Shown here: positions 20,901-29,095 of the stretch, piece by piece
How positions within the stretch are numbered: position 1 is the first letter of the stretch
Layout of the letters: each line of letters opens with the position of its first letter
Source of the DNA: Sugiyamaella lignohabitans
Taxonomy: Eukaryota; Ascomycota; Dipodascomycetes; Dipodascales; Trichomonascaceae
DNA: 64,000 nucleotides
Direction of reading: 5' to 3'
Assembly: GCF_001640025.1 (NCBI RefSeq)
Contig: NC_031673.1
Span: 1,984,001-2,048,000, forward strand
Program-made: the position numbers and the translations under genes
Notes under the pieces: generated by a model
What the model saw: the letters and a program-made list of their open reading frames with translations, nothing else
The model's database searches: none
What the model was told of the DNA's origin: nothing

Positions 20901-23900
20901 TAGTTCAAGTGTTGCTCCTTCCAGTACACACTCATCAAGTTCAGCTCCCATTTCTTCTAGTGCTGCTGCTTCCAGCGCTCACTCTTCAAGCTCAGTCGCT
21001 AGTTCCAGTGCTGCTTCTTCCAGCAGTCGCTCATCGAGCTCAGTGGCTACCTCTTTCAGTGCCGCTCCTTCCAGCGCTCACTCCTCGAGCTCAGTCGCTG
21101 CTTCCATTACTGCTTCTTCCAGCACTCACTCGTCAAGCTCCGTGGCTACCTCTTCCAGTGCCGCTCCTTCCAGCGCTCACTCCTCGAGCTCAGTCGCTAC
21201 TTCCAGTGCTGCTCCTTCCAGCGTCCACTCGTCAAGCTCCGTCCCTGCTTCTTCCAACGATCACTCGAGCTCAGTCACTACTTCTAGTGCTGCTCCTTCC
21301 AGCACGCACTCATCGAGCTCTGTGGCTACCTCTTCTAGTGCTGCTCTTTCCAGTGCCCACTCGTCGAGCACAGTGGCCACTTCTTCTAGTGCTGCTTCTT
21401 CCAGCATTCACTCAAGCTCAGTTGCTACCTCTAGTGCCGCTCCTTCCAGCGTTCACTCGTCAAGCTCTGTCGCCAGTTCAAATACCGCTCCTTCCAGCAT
21501 CCACTCGTCGAACACAGTCGCTACTTCATCAAGTGCTGCTTCTTCCAGTGCTCACTCGTCAAGCTCTGTCGCTAGTTCAAGTGCCACTCCTTCCAGCATC
21601 AGCTCGTCTAGCTCAGCCCCTATTTCTAGTATCACCGTCTCTAGTTCGATGAAGGCTTCTTCGCTAACAAGTGCCACATCCACAGTTGGATCTACTACTA
21701 AGACATCTGATGAAATTGGACAGGTAACGCCCTCAACGGCCTCTACGTCGTCCAAAGAAGCTTCTACTTCAGTTTATGTTGGCTTCTCCACTGCCGTTAC
21801 CGAGTCATTTGCTGCAACCGTCTCATCAATCAAAAGTTCATCCAGTAGTATCTCATCCAGCTCTTACATCACCTCTTCAGAAGCATCTGCATCAACTTCA
21901 ACTGCCAAAACCTTTAGTACAGCTGTATCGACTTCAGTCGGGGCATCCTCCGGAGGTTCTTCAGGAGAGTCCGGATCTTCAAGTTCGTCGAGCTCTTCTA
22001 GCTCATCTAGTTCTAGCTCTTCAGGATCCGGTACATCCAGTTCTTCCAGCTCAAACTCGGAGTCACAAGGCGATGCTTCAGCTGGCGGTTCAGCCGGTGC
22101 TTCAGGATCAGGCAATTCGGGCTCATCAGATTCTTCAGCAGGTACTTCAGCAGACACTTCTGGTTCTGGGTCAGCAAGCGTGTCGGCTGGATCATCGGCA
22201 GGTTCAGCATCTGGTGTCGTATCTGGTGCTGCAGGTGCTCAAGCTTCAGGTTCAACAGGCGGTTCAGGTACTGCAGGTGCTTCTGGATCAGCGGGTGCCT
22301 CTGGAACAACAGGCTCATCGGGTGGTTCATCTGGTGCTTCGGCTGGTGGATCTGCTGGATCTTCTGGTTCGGCAGGTGCTTCTGGTGGCTCTTCTGGTTC
22401 AGCCGGTGCTTCGTCCGGTGGCTCTTCCGGTTCTTCTGGCTCAGCAGGTGCTTCAGCTGGCGGTTCAGCTGGTGCATCAGCCGGTGGCTCTTCAGGTTCT
22501 TCAGGTTCAGCAGGAGCTTCTTCTGGCGGATCCGCAGGTGCTTCTTCAGGTGGCTCTTCCGGTTCTTCTGGCTCAGCAGGTGCTTCGGCAGGCGGTTCAG
22601 CAGGTGCCTCATCTAGTGGTTCTTCCGGTTCTTCTGGCTCAGCAGGTGCTTCGACAGGCGGTTCAGCAGGTGCCTCATCTAGTGGTTCTTCCGGTTCTTC
22701 TGGTTCCGCTGGTTCTTCAGATGGTGGATCTGCAGGCTCCTCTGGTTCAGCTTCGTCTGGAGGTTCTGCTGGTGCCTCAGCTGGAGGTTCTTCCGGTTCT
22801 TCTGGTTCCGCTGGTGCTTCCTCTGGCGGTTCTGCTGGCGCTTCAGCTGGCTCTTCTGGATCAGCAGGTGCTTCGTCTGGTGGTTCTGCTGGTGCTTCAT
22901 CCGGAGGTTCTTCCGGTTCTTCTGGTTCCGCTGGTGCTTCGTCTGGTGGATCTGCTGGTGCTTCAGCCGGAGGTTCCGCTGGTTCTTCAGGTTCAGCCGG
23001 TGCTTCGTCTGGTGGTTCAGCTGGTGCTTCGTCTGGTGGATCTGCTGGTGCATCAGCCGGAGGTTCTTCCGGTTCTTCTGGTTCCGCTGGTGCTTCGTCT
23101 GGTGGATCTGCTGGTGCTTCAGCCGGAGGTTCCGCTGGTTCTTCAGGTTCTGCTGGCGCTTCAGCTGGCTCTTCTGGTTCAGCAGGTGCTTCAGCTGGTG
23201 GTTCTGCTGGCGCTTCAGCTGGTGCTTCGTCTGGTGGATCTGCTGGTGCATCAGCCGGAGGTTCTTCCGGTTCTTCTGGTTCCGCTGGTGCTTCGTCTGG
23301 TGGTTCTGCTGGTGCATCAGCCGGAGGTTCTTCCGGTTCTTCTGGTTCCGCTGGTGCTTCGTCTGGTGGTTCTGCTGGTGCATCAGCCGGAGGTTCTTCC
23401 GGTTCTTCTGGTTCCGCTGGTGCTTCGTCTGGTGGATCTGCTGGTGCTTCAGCCGGAGGTTCCGCTGGTTCTTCAGGTTCCGCTGGTGCTTCCTCTGGCG
23501 GTTCTGCTGGCGCTTCAGCTGGCTCTTCTGGTTCAGCAGGTGATTCAGCTGGTGGTTCTGCTGGCGCTTCAGCTGGTGGTTCTGCTGGCTCTTCTGGTTC
23601 TGCCGGCGCTTCAGCTGGAGGCTCCGCAGGTGCTTCGTCAGGTGGTTCTGCAGGAGCTGGAGGATCCGGTGGCTCTGCTAGCTCATCTGGATCAAGTTCA
23701 TCAGGACCTGATGGCACTACCAGTTCATCTCAGTCTGGTTCGTCAGGCTCAGCAGGTGCTTCAGCAGGCGGTTCAGCAAGTAACTCAGATGGTTCTTCAG
23801 CAAACTCTGGCTCAGGTTCAAACTCTGGTCCTGATTCATCCGCTTCAGGCTCTGCTTCAGAATCTGATTCCAATGGTTCTTCTCCTTCGATTTCTGCTTC

Positions 23901-24141
23901 AGCTGCTGCATCAGGTAACTCGGCCTCTGCTTATGGAGTTGCCTCTGGTGCTGTCAAGAGTGGATCGACTGTTGCATACGTTGCTAGTACACAAGTCGCT
24001 CAAGCTGATTCTACCGGTTCTCCAGCCAAAGTCGCTCGTTCTGTAGCTTCTGATGTCGCTGAATCCAACGGAGATCTCATGCTTGGACCCTCGTTAATGT
24101 TGCTGGCTGGATTTGTATTTGTTGCTACATTTTTGCCATAA
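17917..24141 (+). CDS. Giant GPI-anchored Ser/Gly/Ala-rich cell-wall protein (mucin/silk-like, adhesin candidate)
   Basis: 2074 residues without an intron. A signal peptide MVAVKYTLGLALIASAVA is followed by a dibasic Kex2-type site DVEKR-AP near residue 37. Residues about 38-155 hold spaced Cys modules (PCDD, CGCEDD, PCDH, PCDQ, CGCEDE). Residues about 195-365 are degenerate GQPASGSAAGPAAVSPA repeats. Residues about 640-1280 are Ser-rich mucin-like repeats (HSSSSVATSSAAPSS). Residues about 1390-1910 are silk-like GSSGSSGSAGASSGGSAGAS repeats, with 66-bp DNA units nearly identical in tandem around 23240-23460. The C-terminus ends in a hydrophobic tail (GPSLMLLAGFVFVATFLP) after SNGD, typical of a GPI signal. 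No ligand-binding domain (PA14, Als, Flo11) is recognised, so it is probably a heavily O-mannosylated stalk or wall protein; an adhesive role is inference. The repeated codons keep other frames and the antisense strand open, which should not be taken as genes. Confidence 0.9.
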   Translation: MVAVKYTLGLALIASAVANPPSQDGVKAVSGYDVEKRAPCADEPEPVPTTAVAPCDDDLYTTTIVVVKKKHSSTNCGCEDDVSPTPEPSTPCDHATPSVAPPTPTPCDHNNQLSPSVPTPAPVVNVLTTPCDQNRQTTPLPAIPTTPCGCEDEGSTPNTVNYQPASPEASPVQPTANQAGAAPAQPTGSAGPAAPADGQPASGSSGPAAVPTAGQPASGSTATPAAVSAAGQPASGSAAGPAAGPAAVSPAGQLASGSAAGPAAVSPAGQPASGSAAGPAPVSPAGQLASGSAAVPAAVPAAGQPASGSAAVPAAGQPASAPVAGPAPVQPASGAVASPAPAPGQPVSAPVGGSASVQPASSAGPAPVPATGPLPGTTTPDSNTQSPSIQNTGQSVNSIDQNQPLVGQANGNGNGNNVDSPDSSTSVIPVNSVHSNIALNTPSPSSLNQAPLPSSNIALPVGPSAIVSNPSAPLSTVSYQSPSGEVVASVVQSGIPSVSTGDNSPLVQTSQYGVDISMASSVGATPSSNLSRVAYPNIPSSSVSQVLTAISSGTLSPAESSQAESSLTAASSGQSINSVSTTTGLLSGTTIVSSSYEPSGLPLSTFATLSTGQSSILSIVGTASSGTELSSPTASTTLSTKLSVSSESSSPISSSASNHLSRSVSADSSSTHSSSSAVVSTSSAAPSTVHSLGETSTTPVADANSSSINSSSVAASSSITPSSVHSSSSVVTSSTHSSNLADISSAAPSSIHSSSIVTASTVPSSAHSSSSVSSSDLSNVHSSNSVASSAISSVHSSSSTPASSSAAPSSIHSSSPAPATSSAAPSSIHSSSPAPATSSAAPSSVHSSSPAPATSSAGPSSAYSSNSVASSSAPVSSVHSSSSTPAFSSAGPSSDHSSTPAPAPSSVHSSSPAPATSGAAPSSGHSSSSSPASSSAAPSSSHSSSSAASSSTAPSSVHSSSVATSSTALSTVHSSSSVPASSSAASSSIHSTSIASSSVAPSSTHSSSSAPISSSAAASSAHSSSSVASSSAASSSSRSSSSVATSFSAAPSSAHSSSSVAASITASSSTHSSSSVATSSSAAPSSAHSSSSVATSSAAPSSVHSSSSVPASSNDHSSSVTTSSAAPSSTHSSSSVATSSSAALSSAHSSSTVATSSSAASSSIHSSSVATSSAAPSSVHSSSSVASSNTAPSSIHSSNTVATSSSAASSSAHSSSSVASSSATPSSISSSSSAPISSITVSSSMKASSLTSATSTVGSTTKTSDEIGQVTPSTASTSSKEASTSVYVGFSTAVTESFAATVSSIKSSSSSISSSSYITSSEASASTSTAKTFSTAVSTSVGASSGGSSGESGSSSSSSSSSSSSSSSSGSGTSSSSSSNSESQGDASAGGSAGASGSGNSGSSDSSAGTSADTSGSGSASVSAGSSAGSASGVVSGAAGAQASGSTGGSGTAGASGSAGASGTTGSSGGSSGASAGGSAGSSGSAGASGGSSGSAGASSGGSSGSSGSAGASAGGSAGASAGGSSGSSGSAGASSGGSAGASSGGSSGSSGSAGASAGGSAGASSSGSSGSSGSAGASTGGSAGASSSGSSGSSGSAGSSDGGSAGSSGSASSGGSAGASAGGSSGSSGSAGASSGGSAGASAGSSGSAGASSGGSAGASSGGSSGSSGSAGASSGGSAGASAGGSAGSSGSAGASSGGSAGASSGGSAGASAGGSSGSSGSAGASSGGSAGASAGGSAGSSGSAGASAGSSGSAGASAGGSAGASAGASSGGSAGASAGGSSGSSGSAGASSGGSAGASAGGSSGSSGSAGASSGGSAGASAGGSSGSSGSAGASSGGSAGASAGGSAGSSGSAGASSGGSAGASAGSSGSAGDSAGGSAGASAGGSAGSSGSAGASAGGSAGASSGGSAGAGGSGGSASSSGSSSSGPDGTTSSSQSGSSGSAGASAGGSASNSDGSSANSGSGSNSGPDSSASGSASESDSNGSSPSISASAAASGNSASAYGVASGAVKSGSTVAYVASTQVAQADSTGSPAKVARSVASDVAESNGDLMLGPSLMLLAGFVFVATFLP
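18500..18960 (+). repeat. Tandem repeats encoding GQPASGS modules
   Basis: About 50-bp units sharing CCCGCTTCTGGATCC and GTTTCCCCTGCTGGACAA, repeated about eight times with variable GCTGGTCCTGCT inserts. They lie in frame within the wall-protein gene. Confidence 0.8.
20030..21640 (+). repeat. Ser-rich mucin repeats
   Basis: Degenerate in-frame units of roughly 40-60 bp, encoding HSSSSVATSSSAAPSS-type segments. CACTCGTCAAGCTC-like cores recur dozens of times, and neighbouring pairs at 20330-20490 are near identical. Confidence 0.75.
22080..23660 (+). repeat. Silk-like GSAGAS repeat array
   Basis: In-frame Gly/Ser/Ala units. From about 23240 to 23460 a 66-bp unit (GGTTCTTCCGGTTCTTCTGG start) recurs three to four times almost without change, pointing to recent expansion. 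Upstream units are more diverged. Confidence 0.85.
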
Positions 24142-24458
24142 ACGTCAGTCAACCTGTCACTATATAATATCTCTACTTTATCTGTAATACTTATAATTAA
24201 TAATATATCATTATAAAAATGTCAGAACGGTGCTCCTGTAACTTAAACTCTGTGATGATGTACGTACATTGCAACTTTACACTATAAACTCATGGCTGAT
24301 AGAACCGTCTCGCAGCATGCAGGTCTCGATAGATCATGCACGGCTGGCTATCGACCGAATAAATAAATTTGGTACTGTTAGAACTAAGTATTTCATTACA
24401 TGTGAACTTGATTTCAAATCAAGGAAAAAACATTTGATACAAACGGGACCTGTACAAA
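24142..24458. other. Intergenic wall-protein terminator / NPA3 promoter
   Basis: 317 bp. An AT-rich 3' flank (TAATTAATAATATATCATTATAAAAA, 24190-24220) is likely the 3'-end region of the wall-protein transcript. No GC element is present, unlike most 3' ends here. Confidence 0.45.
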
Positions 24459-25703
24459 ATGTCGCCAGCTACAATTTTGTGTATTGGCATGGCCGGTAAG
24501 TAAAGAACTTTTGTTAAAAGTCGTTAACTGTGAACAACTACAGAAAGTTCGGTTATTAACAAGATCAAAGGGTCTGGCAAGACTACATTTATGCAAAGAT
24601 TGAATTCCCATTTACATACCAAAAAGCAACCTCCTTATGTGTTGAATTTAGATCCTGCTGTTTTAAAGGTACCATTTGGTACGAATATTGATATTCGAGA
24701 TTCGGTTAACTATAAAAAAGTCATGGAGGATTACAATCTAGGACCCAATGGTGCTATCATGACATCTCTCAATCTATTTGCAACCAAGATCGACCAAGTG
24801 CTAGGAATTGTAGAAAAGAGAGCACCCAAATTAGACCATGTGATTGTAGATACTCCTGGTCAAATTGAATGTTTTATTTGGTCAGCCAGTGGTGCCATTA
24901 TTACTGATGCATTTGCTTCTGCCTTTCCGACGATGATTGCGTACATTGTCGACACACCTCGAACCACATCGCCAGCTACTTTCATGTCCAACATGTTATA
25001 TGCATGTTCTATTCTGTATAAAACCAAACTGCCAATGATCATCGTGTTCAACAAGATCGATGCTCAAGATCCAGAGTTTGCTAAAGAGTGGATGAGCGAC
25101 TTCGAAAAGTTTCAAGAGGCATTACGTAACGATGAAGATCTAAACGGAGAGGGTGAGAACAGCTCTGGATACATGGGTTCGCTAATGAACTCATTATCAC
25201 TAATGTTAGAAGAGTTCTACTGTCATTTGGACGTAGCCGCCGTTTCTGCTTATACCGGTGAGGGTTTCGACGAGTTCCTAGAATCCGTTCAGAAGAAAGT
25301 GGACGAGTATAACAAGGACTACAAAGCCGAGAGAGATGCAATTATCAAGAAACGAGAAGAAGATGCTGCTGCCCGAAAAGCACAAGACCTGACAAAACTA
25401 ATGAAAGACATTGGAATCCAAGACGACAAGGCCAAACCCACCGATCCTGCCAAAGAGCCAATTGATTCTATATCAGATACCGAGGACATTGAGCCCAACG
25501 AGCTGGACGGCGAGGTCGAAAGAGACGAAGACGAGGGTATCATTGGCCAACCCTCACGTGAATACACGCTCGACCCCGACGACGTTGGCGCACACATGAC
25601 CGACTCCAGCTTACAAGACCGGTACCAGCAAGCACTAGCGGCCTCTGGCGCCGAAGCCGACCGCGAGGCCATGCAAAAAATCATCAACTCCGGCCTGCAG
25701 TAG
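24459..25703 (+). CDS. NPA3: GPN-loop GTPase 1 (Npa3/GPN1), one intron
   Basis: Npa3/GPN1 is an essential GPN-loop GTPase needed for nuclear import of RNA polymerase II. Exon 1 is 24459..24495 (12 codons plus one base) and exon 2 is 24571..25703, giving 389 residues. The intron has GTAAGT at 24496, a branch-like ATTAAC at about 24555 and AAG ending 24570. The splice rebuilds the P-loop: GMAG-SGKTTFMQRL. Other motifs are NLDPAV, the GPN loop GPNGAIMTSLNLFATK, G3 DTPGQIE and G4 FNKID. The C-terminal acidic tail is rich in Asp/Glu (ISDTEDIEPNELDGEV). It is convergent with the GH125 gene; GC element 7 lies between. Confidence 0.95.
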
Positions 25704-25758
25704 CTGTACTAATATCTATTTAATTTATCACGAGCATTTCCATCCTTCTGGGGGCACA

Positions 25759-25893
25759 TGCCTCCGGCGGCTGGGGCTCCGCCCCAGACCCTGGTTGTGC
25801 TCGCTTCGCGAGCGACTGGGGGTCCCATAGCAACGACTCGAGCGAAGCGAGAGGAGCTACGGGGTCTGGGGCGGAGCCCCAGCCGCCGGAGGC
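25759..25893. repeat. GC double-hairpin element 7, full inverted pair
   Basis: 135 bp. The left half has the perfect hairpin GCTCGC-TTC-GCGAGC, the right half the CTCGAGCGAAGCGAG arm. It sits 56 bp after the NPA3 stop and 76 bp from the GH125 stop (convergent gap). A stray fragment ACGGGGTCTGAGGCAGAG follows at about 25917-25934, looking like part of another decayed unit. Confidence 0.93.
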
Positions 25894-25968
25894 CAACAGG
25901 GGACGCCCCAAGCACCACGGGGTCTGAGGCAGAGTGGATACCTGTAATATAATATATTCTATAAATAA

Positions 25969-28332
25969 TCACACATCGTCTGCATGAAGCGGGTGCTGGG
26001 CCTGTGTGCCCGGGTGGAGAGGTGGTTTGTTGTCGTCGAAGATGATATGGGGTTTGCGAGCGGCGATGTCGATGATCGTTTGCGCGAATTCCGAGTTGGC
26101 CCATGCGAACCAGGACCGGGTGAACGAGAAGGGGACGTCGACATTGACACTTTCGTGCATTAGGCCAAGACCAGCTGTGGACTTTTTGACGATGTCCAGC
26201 AGCGTCTCAATCTGATCGTCGTCATCAGATGACCGAATGGCGACGAGCAGACTCATGGGCCAGGCGTTGTGAACGCCAATATGGGGCCCTCCGATCCCGC
26301 TGAACCACTGGCCGTGAAGATAGTATGGGTTGCCGGCTTTAGAAAGGATCATTTTACGGGTGTTTTGGTACACGGGATTGGCTTTGTCCACAAACCCAAG
26401 AATCGGCAAGGACAGAAGGGAAGGAAGATTTGCATCGTCCAGAGAAACGACTCCTCCATACCCATCTACTTCATATGCAAAAACGTCACCAAACACCTTG
26501 TGTCTGTACACACCATGCTCCCAGATCCCGGATTCGATGCTCTCTCCAAGACTTTTCACCTTAGCAGATAACTCTGGTCGGTTGGCTGCGAAGAGCAGGT
26601 CAGATGCTCGTTTGAGCTCCACCGACATTTGAGCGTTGGCTGGAATAAACAGCTGGTAGATAGTGGCATCATCAGATGGCCGGAAGGCTGACCTGATCAG
26701 AGATGTGTTGGCATTCACAGGATTACCCATCCCTCCAAGATTGAGGGTTTCGGTGCCGGTATCGGTGTTGCGTTGAAATGTGTATTTAGGAGTGTTTGCA
26801 GTACCAGTTCCAGATTCAGAGTAGGTGGGTATCGACTGTTCGTCCAATACTTTCAATAGCATATCAAGTGCTTTAAGCCATTGATCATTAACAAAAGACA
26901 GGTCCTTTGTTACTCGATAGTATTCGTTTGACAGACCCAAAAACGAAGCAAGACTGTCCAGTTCATACTTGCATTCAAACACAACATGCAAATCAACAGG
27001 CGGAGTCACTTTATCGTCGGAGTTATGACGAGGAACTCTGATTCCACTAGCAGGAGGTGGATGGAATGCATTACAATAGGGAAACTGCGAAACAAATTGT
27101 GCTTGTGTGTTGATGGCACCTAGAATAAGCAGTTTCAAAGCAGGGTCTTCGTTTGTCAGAGGAATATAGGGTAGAAGCTGGCGATGTGAGTCTCTTAGCC
27201 ATTCAGCATTAATGTCTCCAGTAGTCACGAACGTCTGTGGAATTCCTTTAACAGTTTTCGGGACATTATTCAGTCTGTCTCTATCTCTGTCTCTATCTCT
27301 GTCTCTTTCTCTGTCTCTACTGCTGATACTTTCATCAGATCCGTTATAGTGCCAACGGATGGTTGTGTCAAGAGTGTTCGGAAAGCAGTTTTCAAAAAGT
27401 CTTGCCAGATCTAAATCTGTTAAATCCCGATTGAACTTCTGGATCAGGTTCTCGACAGCAGAAGATTTAAATGTGCGACATGCATCCAATGGTCGTTGGA
27501 ACGGCAGTCGCAATGGACCCTGACTTAAAGGATAATGAGGCACTGACGAGTATCGACCGTATTCGGGACACGAGTCCGGTCTGCCGTCGTAATCGTAGTA
27601 ATAGTCTACATCATTGTCATCATCATACAAGTAATCTTCGTAAGAACCCAGATCGTAATCGATATCAAACTCATCTCGGTCAAAGAACCCGTCCAAATCA
27701 AGATTATCGAGGTTTTCGTAAATATTATTTCGCCGACTTCCAGGCTCATTGGCATTATCCGTCACTTTCCCGTGCTCTCGAAGTCTTCCTCGAACCTTTC
27801 CTCCCACTCCATCTCCAACTCCAACATGTGGCCCGGACCCAATTCCCGAACCAGACCCAATTCCCGAACCAGAACCCAAACCAGAACCTACATCCACTTG
27901 AGCCTGTCTGTAAACATTATTAGCATACCCATCACTCTTAGAACCGACTCTTCCCTGACGAGACCCACGTTCCGGTTTGTCTGCAGCCAGCTTAAGATTC
28001 CCCGGACCTGGAGGAGGAACTGCAGCAGCAACCGGCTGTCGTGCTCTTGGACCACCTGCTACACCTTTGGGAAGTGGTCCCTGATCAGCCCAACGACCAC
28101 CTTCATTATCTGTTATACCATTTCCAGCATAAACTCGACCACCATGGCTATTTCCATAGTTGTTATAATCAACATCTCTCTTAGTCCTATACTTCCAATT
28201 AGGACTGTTGCGACTAGCATGTCTATAATCGTCTTTCGGGAATGCAATTTTGATCATAATATAACTGCCAAGCGCCAATATCAGACACAAGACAAGAACA
28301 TTGCGGATTCGCGACGGCCGTATCTGGGGCAT
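25969..28332 (-). CDS. GH125-family (Mug157-type) alpha-mannosidase, type II membrane protein
   Basis: Glycoside hydrolase family 125 protein, related to fission-yeast Mug157; characterised members are metal-independent exo-alpha-1,6-mannosidases. The open frame extends to 28368, but the first ATG is at 28332 (MPQIRPSRIRNV), giving 787 residues. A membrane segment at about residues 12-30 (LVLCLILALGSYIMIKIAF) predicts a Golgi type II topology. Residues about 40-270 are a low-complexity stalk (GSGIGSGSGIGSG, DDDNDVDYYYDYD). The catalytic domain runs from RPFQ/CRTF to the end and shows TTGDINAEWLRDSHRQL, AFHPPP, FECKYELDSLASFL, GGPHIGVHNAWPMSL and GLMHESVNVD; the last contains the likely catalytic Glu. 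An RDRDRDRD tract (27278-27322) interrupts an early loop. The substrate is presumably mannan or N-glycans. Confidence 0.87.
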   Translation of the reverse strand: MPQIRPSRIRNVLVLCLILALGSYIMIKIAFPKDDYRHASRNSPNWKYRTKRDVDYNNYGNSHGGRVYAGNGITDNEGGRWADQGPLPKGVAGGPRARQPVAAAVPPPGPGNLKLAADKPERGSRQGRVGSKSDGYANNVYRQAQVDVGSGLGSGSGIGSGSGIGSGPHVGVGDGVGGKVRGRLREHGKVTDNANEPGSRRNNIYENLDNLDLDGFFDRDEFDIDYDLGSYEDYLYDDDNDVDYYYDYDGRPDSCPEYGRYSSVPHYPLSQGPLRLPFQRPLDACRTFKSSAVENLIQKFNRDLTDLDLARLFENCFPNTLDTTIRWHYNGSDESISSRDRERDRDRDRDRDRLNNVPKTVKGIPQTFVTTGDINAEWLRDSHRQLLPYIPLTNEDPALKLLILGAINTQAQFVSQFPYCNAFHPPPASGIRVPRHNSDDKVTPPVDLHVVFECKYELDSLASFLGLSNEYYRVTKDLSFVNDQWLKALDMLLKVLDEQSIPTYSESGTGTANTPKYTFQRNTDTGTETLNLGGMGNPVNANTSLIRSAFRPSDDATIYQLFIPANAQMSVELKRASDLLFAANRPELSAKVKSLGESIESGIWEHGVYRHKVFGDVFAYEVDGYGGVVSLDDANLPSLLSLPILGFVDKANPVYQNTRKMILSKAGNPYYLHGQWFSGIGGPHIGVHNAWPMSLLVAIRSSDDDDQIETLLDIVKKSTAGLGLMHESVNVDVPFSFTRSWFAWANSEFAQTIIDIAARKPHIIFDDNKPPLHPGTQAQHPLHADDV
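27270..27325. repeat. Hexanucleotide microsatellite inside the GH125 gene
   Basis: TCTCTA/TCTGTC words repeated about eight times on the plus strand. They encode the alternating Arg-Asp tract on the minus strand. Confidence 0.8.
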
Positions 28333-29095
28333 GTTCGGCGAATCCTGGTATGGTAAACGTATAGGCACGAGTATTTTGGCGGTGGTCTATCGTTGATCGT
28401 TGTTTTATGATATGTCACTGTAGCTGCCAAGCTACGTAATTTTGAGTTCAGGCGCTTTCAACGGGCCTCGACGTTTCAAACACTGTACAATTGAATTAAT
28501 CTGAAACTTAATGTACAAACTATACCTGTTTCTACTGAATTGGCCATGCTACCTGCCTTTTAAACTGTTCATTTATGGTTCACCCTTTTTGGCGCCTAAA
28601 AGTGGGCGGGTTGTACCCCAGTCCCTGCAGCACCGCTATAGCGATATGCCATGTGATCTCTCGCGACCCATGCCGATCAGTGCTGCTGCCCCTCCACCTT
28701 CTCCTCCTCCGGCATCCAGCCACGGGCCAAACTCACCTCCTCCTGGCTACCGACACTCCCACCGAACTGTATAAATACCACATCATTTGCTGTCTTCTCC
28801 GGAAAATCTTAATTTACAGTTTATTTGAATTAATAAATGGGCATAGAGGTTGCATGGGAATGCAGGACCCTGCAGCGGCGACGGTGGGGTCTGCCTCCGG
28901 CGGCTGGGGCTCCGCCCCAGACCCTGGTTGCTCCTCTCGCTTCGCTCGAGTCGGCCGAGGGGGACGGCAGCAGCTCAATTGGCCCGGCAGGGACCCCCGA
29001 GTAACGAGCGAAGCGAGCAACGGGGTCTGGGGCAGCGCCCCAGCCGCCGGAGGCACAACCCACCAAAGCAAGAAAACAAGGATCTATTCAGTAAT
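28333..29095. other. Intergenic GH125 promoter / RRM-gene 3' region
   Basis: 763 bp with the GH125 upstream region and GC element 8 near the RRM-gene stop. A plus-strand TATAAATA at 28770-28777 has no plus-strand gene after it and may be chance. Confidence 0.5.
28892..29055. repeat. GC double-hairpin element 8, full inverted pair
   Basis: 164 bp. The left half has the TCTCGCTTCGCTCGAGTCGG arm, the right half GTAACGAGCGAAGCGAGCAAC with hairpin GGGGC-AGC-GCCCC. The left terminus is preceded by GGTGGGGTC. It ends 41 bp from the stop of the RRM gene (minus strand). Confidence 0.93.

Noticed and set aside
21776..24046. Leu/Val/Gln-rich 756-codon frame in the +2 frame of the wall-protein gene
   Set aside because: Repeat codons are open in several frames; the signal peptide, GPI tail and Cys modules are only in the 17917 frame.
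28770..28777. Orphan TATAAATA boxes at 28770 (+) and 52096 (+), each about 120-140 bp before a GC element
   Set aside because: The word is expected by chance several times in 64 kb and also occurs inside genes (for example near 41296 and 8411), so promotion of the elements is not supported.
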